This document shows, one piece after another, positions 7,425 to 12,446 of a stretch of DNA of 12,446 nucleotides; the first letter of the stretch is position 1; each line of letters starts with the position of its first letter. The position numbers and the translations under genes were made by a program. This DNA comes from Chloroflexota bacterium. Its GTDB lineage: Bacteria > Chloroflexota > Anaerolineae > Anaerolineales > Villigracilaceae. Below the pieces are notes generated by a model, which saw nothing but the letters and a program-made list of their open reading frames with translations, searched no databases and was not told where the DNA came from. Where the stretch lies: contig JAKAMM010000024.1 in the NCBI GenBank assembly GCA_021812905.1, forward strand, positions 1 through 12,446, given 5' to 3'.

Positions 7425-8399
7425 TTACGCTTTTACTTGCGGAGCTAGTGCGGCCAATTCAGTTCGCAGTTTTTGAACGATCGCCAGATTGCCGCCTTCA
7501 TCACCGAGTTTGGAATATTCTTCCTTCTTGAACGCCAATTCGCCACAAGTGCGGAAGAAACGCGCTGCCGATGGGCCGCCTGTGAAAAGGGCTGTGCTCA
7601 TCGTCATCGGTGATAACGCCTTTCGGAATTGTGCCTGTGAGATCAGGCCCGAAGCGACTTCCTCCTGCAATTGTTTTTGCATGATGGCGCGTTCGCGTCC
7701 GATCATGATGAAGATAAAGAGCGCCATGAAAAACCAGCCCGACCAATCCAGCAGGCTTCCCAGCGCAAAGCCCGTCACTCCGCCCACGAAACTTCCGAAG
7801 CTGTTGTGGAAAGCGTGCAGAAAAACCGCCGTAAAATAGCCGGTCGGAACCGCGATAATTTTGACCAGCACATTCCTGTTCAAGCGCGCCACTGCCAGGC
7901 CGATCCCTGTGAAGGCTGTATAAAATGGATGTTGCCAGGGAACGACAATTACGCGGACGAAAACCAACTGCCATAATCCGTTCCAGCCGCCTTCCTGAAA
8001 CCCATGACCGTAAATGTATAAAATATTTTCTGTCGCTGCGAAGCCCAATGCCACTATTCCGGCATAGATAACTCCATCCAGGATCGAATCAAATTCTTTG
8101 CGGAAGAAAAGGAAAATTATCAACACCGCCAACCCTTTGAGTCCCTCTTCCACAAAAGGCGCGACCAGTGAAGCTGTGGCTTGGTCAGCCACATCGCCGG
8201 AACCCGTCAGCGCATAAATGCTGTAACCAAAGATGGTATTGATCACGAATGCGCCGCCTGCCGCAACTACTGCGCCCCAAAAGAATGCTCCGCCCAACAA
8301 CGCCAGTGGTTCTTTTTCATAACGATCCAGCCAGTACACGAACATTGCCATCAGAAAAGCAGGCACGAACGCAAAAAACAACGAAACGATAAGGGCCAT
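7425..8399 (-). CDS. PrsW-family intramembrane protease
   Basis: PrsW-type proteins (peptidase family M82, related to the CPBP/CAAX protease group) cut membrane proteins; the Bacillus subtilis member does site-1 cleavage of an anti-sigma factor. This 324-aa product has about seven hydrophobic segments in residues 1-235 and a soluble C-terminal tail (236-324). The family motifs are present: EExxK (E84, E85, K88), DGVIYAGIVALGFAATEN (108-125) with E124, HPFYTAFTGIGL (157-168) with H157, and HAFHNS (195-200) with H195 and H198. The start ATG is supported by GGAGGAG about 5 nt upstream (8403-8410). It lies 62 nt after the DUF2344 gene on the same strand, and a strong terminator follows. The substrate is unknown; no sigma/anti-sigma pair is visible in the window. 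The soluble tail has no motif I recognise. Confidence 0.87.
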   Translation of the reverse strand: MALIVSLFFAFVPAFLMAMFVYWLDRYEKEPLALLGGAFFWGAVVAAGGAFVINTIFGYSIYALTGSGDVADQATASLVAPFVEEGLKGLAVLIIFLFFRKEFDSILDGVIYAGIVALGFAATENILYIYGHGFQEGGWNGLWQLVFVRVIVVPWQHPFYTAFTGIGLAVARLNRNVLVKIIAVPTGYFTAVFLHAFHNSFGSFVGGVTGFALGSLLDWSGWFFMALFIFIMIGRERAIMQKQLQEEVASGLISQAQFRKALSPMTMSTALFTGGPSAARFFRTCGELAFKKEEYSKLGDEGGNLAIVQKLRTELAALAPQVKA

Positions 8400-8422
8400 G
8401 ATTCTCCTCCGCAGAAAGTTTA

Positions 8423-8439
8423 GCGACCGCGCTGGTCGC
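8423..8439 (-). other. Small hairpin in the DUF2344-prsW gap
   Basis: GCGACC and GGTCGC (8423-8428 and 8434-8439) pair over 6 bp around a 5-nt loop, 13 nt before the ribosome binding site of the PrsW-like gene. No T-run follows, so it is not a simple terminator; it may stabilise or limit the downstream message. Confidence 0.4.
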
Positions 8440-8461
8440 CCAGAAATTATTGTACTGATTG

Positions 8462-9124
8462 TTATTGAAAAAGCAAGCGGGTTCTTTCAGTCTGTGTGCT
8501 ATCCGAGGAAATTTCCAGCGCGTCCAAAACTTCATCAGGGCGTCCTGTCGCACCTTCGCGCGCTGAAAGCCGCATAAATACCCTCACCTCTTGCCCCTCT
8601 CCTCGCGAAGCACTCCCGAAGGGAGCAGGGAGAGGGGATGGGATGAGGGAGAGTTCTTCGATCAATGGACGCAGGTCGTATTTTTTGCCGCGACGTTCGC
8701 GCGGAATGGATGTGCTTGTCAGCAATTCTTCGATCTTGCGCTTCAATTCGGGTTCGTCAACGGCTTCCGTCAAAGTGGCCTCATACTCGGCTGACAGCAC
8801 CTGCGTCTGGACTGCGGGCGCGCGTTCGTCCACGTTTTCCACCTTCAAGATCCCGATGCCCGATGGCATGGCCGCTTGCAGACGTTTCGGCAATTCGGTC
8901 AGATCCATTTCTTCGTTCAGGCGCATGTCGAGCACTTCACAGCGCGAGGAAAAACCCAAAGGCAGGGCGGTGGCGATATGAATCTTGGGCTGAGGATGAA
9001 ATCCTTGCGAGTACGCCAGCGGAAGTCCGGCGCGACGCGTGCCGCGTTCCCAGATCGTGTTCAAGTCGAGATGTCCGATGTAGCGCAACGCGCCCGTCTT
9101 CGCGAACGTGATCCTGATTCTCAT
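8462..9124 (-). CDS. DUF2344 (TIGR03936-type) radical SAM-linked protein
   Basis: This is a small protein always seen next to, or fused to, TIGR03960-type radical SAM proteins; its biochemical role is not established. The 220-aa product begins with the family signature MRIRITFAKTGALRYIGHLD and continues with RRAGLPLAYSQGFHPQPKI (30-48), ALPLGFSSRCEVLD (53-66) and the late motifs YDLRPLIEELSL and SAREGATGRPDEVL (187-200). Its ATG overlaps the stop of the upstream radical SAM gene by one base (TAATG), so translation is coupled. Residues 159-182, SLIPSPLPAPFGSASRGEGQ and a few more, are encoded by a palindromic repeat and interrupt the usually short link between two conserved strands. The frame is intact, so the protein is probably functional. 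Confidence 0.9.
   Translation of the reverse strand: MRIRITFAKTGALRYIGHLDLNTIWERGTRRAGLPLAYSQGFHPQPKIHIATALPLGFSSRCEVLDMRLNEEMDLTELPKRLQAAMPSGIGILKVENVDERAPAVQTQVLSAEYEATLTEAVDEPELKRKIEELLTSTSIPRERRGKKYDLRPLIEELSLIPSPLPAPFGSASRGEGQEVRVFMRLSAREGATGRPDEVLDALEISSDSTQTERTRLLFQ
8581..8649. repeat. Palindromic repeat inserted within the DUF2344 coding sequence
   Basis: The element starts with CCCTCA (8581-8586) and ends with TGAGGG (8644-8649). The arms contain CCCCTCTCC (8594-8602) and GGAGAGGGG (8629-8637), an exact match, and the centre holds CTCCC-GAA-GGGAG. The length is 69 bp, exactly 23 codons, so the host frame is kept. The CT-rich/GA-rich composition differs sharply from the surrounding gene. 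I recognise 'CCCTCACC...CCCCTCTCC' palindromes as dispersed elements of Anaerolineae-like genomes (knowledge, unchecked). Confidence 0.8.
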
Positions 9125-11052
9125 TAATCACCAACTACTGACAACTGATGACTGTCCACTGATAACTGTTTACTGACGGGGCTTTTCACATCCGGACATT
9201 TCCAAACTTCACCCGGATTCTCGCGGCGGATATTTGCAAAGGTCGGCAAAATGCCGCACGCAAAACAATTCAAGCGGCAGTCCACGCGGATCTTGCCCTC
9301 AAGCGATTGCCGGAAATCCTGGAACAGGAAATTCTTTCGCACAGCGGTGGTGATGTGATCCCAGGGAAAAACTTCGTCGGTGCGGCGCTGGCGATAAGTG
9401 TAAAACGCGATGTCGAGACCGTGCTCCGAAAAAGCCGCTTCCCAGATTCCATATTTGTTGTGGTCATTCCAGGCATCAAACTTTGCGCCATTTTTCCAGG
9501 CCGTGTAAATAACTTCAGCCATACGTCTGTCGCCGCGTGTCAACCAGGCTTCGAGCAGACTGTCGTCTGGTTCCGTCCAACTTAATTTGATGTTGCGATC
9601 GCGCAGTTCGCGGTGCAACAAATTTTGTTTGGCAATGATATTTTCGCGCGTGTCGACAGAAACCCATTGGAACGGCGTCTGTGGTTTGGGCACGAACGTG
9701 CTCACGCCCGCATTGAGCTTGACCTTCATGCCCGCCACTTTGCGTCCTTCGGCAATGACGCGCTTGCACAAATCAGCGATGGCTTGCACATCTTCCAATG
9801 TTTCCGACGGATGACCGATCATGAAATACAACTTGATGGTCGTCCAGCCGCGGCGATAGATTTCGCGTGTGGTGTTAATGATTTCTTCGTTGGGAATAAA
9901 TTTGTTGATGATGCGACGCATCCGTTCGGTGGCAGCTTCAGGGGCGAGCGTGAACCCGCCCGAATAATGTTCGCGCAGTTTATCCATCAAATCCACCGAC
10001 ACTGATTCGATGCGCAAGGAGGGAAGCGAGACGGTCAGCTTGCGTCCCTTGAATCTTTCACTGACTTTATTGACCAGCTCAACGACATAACTGAAGTCAG
10101 ATGACGACAACGAGAGCAAGGCCAACTCTTCGAAGCCGGTTGCGTTGACGGCGGCTTCTGCGGCGTCAACGATTTGGTCCACGCTTCGTTCGCGGACCGG
10201 GCGCGTGATCATGCCCGCCTGGCAGAATCTACACCCGCGCGTGCATCCGCGCATAATTTCCACCGATACGCGGTTGTGTACCGTTTCGATGTTTGGCACG
10301 ATGAAGTTTGTCGGTGGGGGAGGCAGGTGCGCCGCGATGCGTTTAACAATTGGGTTGGCGATGCCTGCGATGAGCGTCTCAACAAGCGAGACCGTGCCAT
10401 CATCCAGATAATGAGGCTCGTAGAATTTTGGCACATACACGCCGGGGATTTTTGCCAGCGCGATTAATTTCTCGTCACGGGTCTTGTTGGCTTGAATGGC
10501 ATTGATGATTTCGTGAATGACTTCCTCGCCTTCGCCGATGACAAAAGCATCAATGAAAGCATACATCGGCTCGGGGTTGGTGGCGGCGTGTCCGCCTGCG
10601 ATAATGATGGGATGCTCATCAGTGCGGTCTTTGCTGCGGACCGGAATCCCAGCCAGGTCGAGGATGTTGAGCGTGTTGGTGTAGAGCGTTTCATAGGGCA
10701 GGGAAAAACCGATCAGGTCGAATCCGGCCACGGGTCGTTTTGATTCGAGCGTATATAACGGAATCCCGTGTTCGCGCATCCGGGACTCCATGTCGGTCCA
10801 CGGTGCGTAGGTGCGTTCCGCCAACGCATCATCTCGGTGATTGACCTCATCGTATAAAATTTTCAGCCCAACATTGGAAACACCGATATCGTAAATATCG
10901 GGAAAAATAAACGCGACTTTGGTGCGGATTTTGTCCCAATCCTTGACAGTGATGTTGAGTTCGCCGCCTACGTAGCGCCCGGGTTTTTCCACTTTTAAGA
11001 GAATCCGCTCGAGGCGGGCTTGGATTTCGCTTGGAGTCAGCATAGGCGGCAT
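9124..11052 (-). CDS. TIGR03960-type radical SAM protein
   Basis: This is a radical SAM enzyme of unknown reaction, 642 aa. The N-terminal Rossmann-like, B12-binding-type domain (about 44-190) contains FPDIYDIGVSNVGLKILY (50-67) and lacks the DxHxxG histidine of classical cobalamin binders. The core (about 260-480) has the iron-sulfur motif RGCTRGCRFCQAG with C270, C274 and C277, and SLPSLRIES and TLAPEAATERMRR as further family motifs. Near the C-terminus, CRLNCFAC (C592, C596, C599) repeats the Cx3Cx2C spacing. The last 20 residues are encoded by a heptamer DNA repeat. Two starts are possible: ATG at 11052, or ATG at 11043 (giving MLTPSEIQ). A TATAAT overlaps the first and lies 7 nt before the second, favouring the second with a leaderless mRNA. 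It overlaps the DUF2344 gene by one base and probably heads a three-gene operon ending with the PrsW-like gene. Confidence 0.9.
   Translation of the reverse strand: MPPMLTPSEIQARLERILLKVEKPGRYVGGELNITVKDWDKIRTKVAFIFPDIYDIGVSNVGLKILYDEVNHRDDALAERTYAPWTDMESRMREHGIPLYTLESKRPVAGFDLIGFSLPYETLYTNTLNILDLAGIPVRSKDRTDEHPIIIAGGHAATNPEPMYAFIDAFVIGEGEEVIHEIINAIQANKTRDEKLIALAKIPGVYVPKFYEPHYLDDGTVSLVETLIAGIANPIVKRIAAHLPPPPTNFIVPNIETVHNRVSVEIMRGCTRGCRFCQAGMITRPVRERSVDQIVDAAEAAVNATGFEELALLSLSSSDFSYVVELVNKVSERFKGRKLTVSLPSLRIESVSVDLMDKLREHYSGGFTLAPEAATERMRRIINKFIPNEEIINTTREIYRRGWTTIKLYFMIGHPSETLEDVQAIADLCKRVIAEGRKVAGMKVKLNAGVSTFVPKPQTPFQWVSVDTRENIIAKQNLLHRELRDRNIKLSWTEPDDSLLEAWLTRGDRRMAEVIYTAWKNGAKFDAWNDHNKYGIWEAAFSEHGLDIAFYTYRQRRTDEVFPWDHITTAVRKNFLFQDFRQSLEGKIRVDCRLNCFACGILPTFANIRRENPGEVWKCPDVKSPVSKQLSVDSHQLSVVGD
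9134..9175 (-). repeat. Heptamer tandem array (CAGTNNN)6 forming a protein tail
   Basis: Read on the - strand the units are CAGTAAA, CAGTTAT, CAGTGGA, CAGTCAT, CAGTTGT and CAGTAGT, six units of 7 nt with CAGT constant; a degenerate seventh follows (TGGTGAT, 9133-9127). Because 7 is not a multiple of 3, the code has a 7-residue period: KQLSVDS then HQLSVVG. The array is the C-terminal tail of the radical SAM protein and ends one codon before the stop that overlaps the next gene. Short heptamer repeats of this kind are known as STRR elements in cyanobacteria. Confidence 0.85.
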
Positions 11053-11074
11053 TATACTTGATAAAAACTATCAA
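11051..11074 (-). promoter_or_regulatory. Promoter and candidate operator of the radical SAM operon
   Basis: On the - strand TATAAT (11056-11051) lies directly after the perfect palindrome TTGATA-N5-TATCAA (11074-11058). The hexamer ends 7 nt before the ATG at 11043. The palindrome occupies the spacer and part of the -35 zone, where a repressor would block polymerase. No good -35 hexamer is seen. The -10 call is fair; the operator is inference. Confidence 0.5.
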
Positions 11075-11110
11075 AAATGCAAGGCGTAAATATGATTAAT
11101 TTTAGAACTG

Positions 11111-11116
11111 TATAAT
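11111..11116 (+). promoter_or_regulatory. -10 box of the lipoprotein gene at 11161
   Basis: A consensus TATAAT at 11111-11116, preceded by TG, sits 44 nt before the ATG. A TSS near 11123 would give a leader of about 38 nt carrying the ribosome binding site. The -35 region is AT-rich without a good match. Confidence 0.5.
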
Positions 11117-11147
11117 CCTTTCACAACTAGGATACATTTGCTGTGTC

Positions 11148-11154
11148 AAGGAGG
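11148..11154 (+). promoter_or_regulatory. Ribosome binding site deciding the lipoprotein start
   Basis: AAGGAGG ends 6 nt before the ATG at 11161. It lies inside the frame that would begin at an upstream GTG (11143), which shows that the ATG is the real start. Confidence 0.85.
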
Positions 11155-11160
11155 CACGTA

Positions 11161-11847
11161 ATGAAAAAGATTTTGTTTCTGGTGTTGGCGTTAGTCTTGG
11201 CAAGCTGCGCCCCGGTCGCGCCAGCTGTCCAGCCTACTGCCGCAATTCCCCCCACGCCGGTTGTTTTGGTCGCGACTGTTTTGGTTCCGGTCGTTCAAAC
11301 TCAAATCATTCAGGCCACCGCTGCGCCGACCAATCCGCCCGCGCCGATTGCAACATTGGAAGTTCCCACTCAAACGCCAACGCTGGCTCCCACGACCGGA
11401 GCGATGGCGAATCCGCCGGCAGGGTCGAGTAGTTCTGGGGCAACTGCGACCGCCACTTTGCCGGCGGATGCTGGAGGAAACTTGTTTACGAACATGACCC
11501 GTTCGGGCAGTTACTTTAACCTACGCTGCCTGCCACAGGACATTACATTCGGCGTTTCGACCTCCAACCTTTACGTTGTCGAGGTGGATTTTTATTATCG
11601 CATGGAAGATCTGACGACCCAGCCAATCACTATTAGCCCGTGGAAAAACGTGGGCAAGATGACCAGTGATAAAAATGGAAATTACACGATCAACATTAAC
11701 ACGCTTCAACAACTAAGCCCGGATCTAAGGGCGAGCGCCAAGGCCTGGTTTGATTACGAGTTCGTAGGTATTTCCAAAGATACCAATGTTGCTGGACGCA
11801 GTGGAATAATTTCCAAACAGATCCTCTATCTAAAGGATTGCCCGTAA
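11161..11847 (+). CDS. Thr/Pro-rich lipoprotein with C-terminal beta domain
   Basis: This is a predicted membrane-anchored extracellular lipoprotein of 228 aa and unknown function. It has the signal peptide MKKILFLVLALVLASC with lipobox LASC (C16), a long low-complexity spacer rich in Pro, Thr, Ala and Val (17-105), and a folded C-terminal domain (about 106-228). That domain has alternating beta-type segments (YVVEVDFYYRM, NYTININTL, AWFDYEFVGI) and two cysteines, C123 and C227, that could form a disulfide closing it. The pattern suggests an immunoglobulin-like or beta-sandwich binding domain, without catalytic motifs. It diverges from the radical SAM operon across an AT-rich 108-bp gap and ends in a strong terminator. 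Its architecture resembles the other lipoprotein of this window, but the C-terminal sequences are not similar. Confidence 0.82.
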   Translation: MKKILFLVLALVLASCAPVAPAVQPTAAIPPTPVVLVATVLVPVVQTQIIQATAAPTNPPAPIATLEVPTQTPTLAPTTGAMANPPAGSSSSGATATATLPADAGGNLFTNMTRSGSYFNLRCLPQDITFGVSTSNLYVVEVDFYYRMEDLTTQPITISPWKNVGKMTSDKNGNYTININTLQQLSPDLRASAKAWFDYEFVGISKDTNVAGRSGIISKQILYLKDCP

Positions 11848-11856
11848 ACACAGCCG

Positions 11857-11905
11857 ATTAACCAAAACAGCCGAGGCAATATCCTCGGCTGTCTTGGTTA
11901 ATTTT
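11857..11905. terminator. Bidirectional terminator with 20-bp stem
   Basis: Arms at 11857-11876 and 11883-11902 pair over 20 positions with a single imperfect position and a 6-nt loop (CAATAT). The imperfect position is A-C on the + strand but G-U on the - strand. TTTT follows on the + strand. It lies 9 nt after the lipoprotein stop and 3 nt beyond the stop of the convergent membrane protein gene, so it serves both. Confidence 0.88.
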
Positions 11906-11908
11906 GAT

Positions 11909-12446
11909 CTATGAAATAACTGGTTTCTTTACCAGCGCTTCACGTCCCCTTAACCACATCGCACCCAGACCAAAAAGTACGACCGCGAAGCTCAGCAATC
12001 TGCCAAGGAAACCAGTGGGAATGAGCGGGAACGAAAGCACCGCGATCGCAACCAGGGTGACGGTTATACCGATGATCATGGGCCAGAATTTGTGTTCAGC
12101 CAGCGGTGAGTTGGTGCGCATCAAGATCCATTTGCCAATGGTTGCACCGAAGACGATCTTCGCCACAAACGAAGTGACCAGCACGAAGCCGACGATGAAA
12201 GCGAACAACGTCAGAATCCCAAGCCAGATGATTGTTCCGCTTAAACTGCCCAGGGTTAGCACGCCAAAGATAATTGCGCCCAGGATCATGACAAACAAAA
12301 TCAGCAGCACTGCAAAGAAGAAAGCCGCGTAGGCAATCACGCCCCAACCCAGGCTTGGCCAGGGTTTGCTTTGCAGTTTCTCGCTCAACGATTTGAACAT
12401 GACCGGGAACAACCAGAACAAAAGCAGTCCGATCAATATGAGCGTG
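11909..12446 (-). CDS. Multi-spanning membrane protein, N-terminus outside window
   Basis: At least 178 residues are visible; the frame stays open to the right edge (the last codons read T-L-I before the possible TTG at 12436), so the start lies beyond the window. The visible part has about five hydrophobic segments: one running in from the edge (LIGLLLFWLFPVMF), then, numbering from the TTG codon, about 33-58, 66-96, 117-137 and 142-162. A short loop, SKPWPSLGWG (23-32), follows the first. It ends in a basic cytosolic-type tail (RGREALVKKP). The arrangement, a helix then KPWPSLGWG then a block of helices, resembles the C-terminal membrane part of Chloroflexota proteins that carry a bactofilin-like polymer-forming domain in front. 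I cannot see that domain, so this is a guess. It is convergent with the lipoprotein gene. Confidence 0.75.
   Translation of the reverse strand, partial: TLILIGLLLFWLFPVMFKSLSEKLQSKPWPSLGWGVIAYAAFFFAVLLILFVMILGAIIFGVLTLGSLSGTIIWLGILTLFAFIVGFVLVTSFVAKIVFGATIGKWILMRTNSPLAEHKFWPMIIGITVTLVAIAVLSFPLIPTGFLGRLLSFAVVLFGLGAMWLRGREALVKKPVIS

Noticed and set aside
9134..9175. Small CRISPR-like array
   Set aside because: The units are 7 nt with only 4 constant bases and no spacers of 25-40 nt; it is a simple heptamer repeat.
11109..11126. Possible Rex box over the -10 of the lipoprotein at 11161
   Set aside because: Only one half (TTTCACAA) is good; the other half does not match, giving 11 of 18 positions, and the -10 hexamer itself accounts for part of the sequence.
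11143..11160. GTG start six codons upstream for the right-hand lipoprotein
   Set aside because: The ribosome binding site AAGGAGG would lie inside this extension, and the lipoprotein signal begins properly at the ATG at 11161.

Overview
The window reads as a piece of a Chloroflexota chromosome, most likely class Anaerolineae. This rests on recognition, not a search. The clues are: an F-type ATP synthase gene block followed by an MreB-like gene; Thr/Pro-rich lipoproteins with 'PTAAPTPAP'-type linkers and SH3 domains; the radical-SAM/DUF2344 gene pair; and dispersed palindromic and heptamer repeats of kinds I associate with these genomes. Base composition looks moderate and even, and no phage, transposase or CRISPR array is visible.

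Left part (1-5140, + strand): the 3' part of atpA (its start lies outside the window), then atpG, atpD, atpC and an MreB-family gene, ended by a hairpin terminator at 5111-5140. The alpha, gamma, beta and epsilon chains make up most of the catalytic F1 head and rotor of ATP synthase; delta and Fo genes would lie upstream. A palindromic repeat sits between atpD and atpC. The MreB-like protein keeps the actin fold motifs but has lost the acidic and polar residues expected around the ATP gamma-phosphate.

Middle (5154-7337, - strand): rex, a NADH/NAD+-sensing repressor, converges on the mreB-like gene. It has a good ribosome binding site and a Rex-box-like palindrome over its likely promoter. Upstream lies about 285 nt without a gene, which holds mutually exclusive hairpins on the - strand. 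Then come a lipoprotein gene (two SH3 domains plus a PPC-like C-terminal domain) and a tRNA-Arg(CCG) with its own terminator.

Right-centre (7367-11074, - strand): a probable three-gene operon consisting of a TIGR03960-type radical SAM protein, its partner DUF2344 protein (TAATG overlap) and a PrsW-like intramembrane protease, ended by a long hairpin terminator. Two unrelated repeats have been absorbed into its coding sequences. A palindromic element supplies an internal segment of the DUF2344 protein, and a CAGTNNN heptamer array supplies the C-terminal tail of the radical SAM protein.

Right end: a + strand lipoprotein gene (11161-11847) diverges from the radical SAM gene. It shares a 20-bp-stem bidirectional terminator with the C-terminal part of a multi-spanning membrane protein that runs off the window. 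No complete new defence or mobile system is evident. The most unusual items are the degenerate MreB next to the ATP synthase genes, the repeats domesticated into proteins, and possible leaderless promoters, one of them overlapped by a perfect palindrome.
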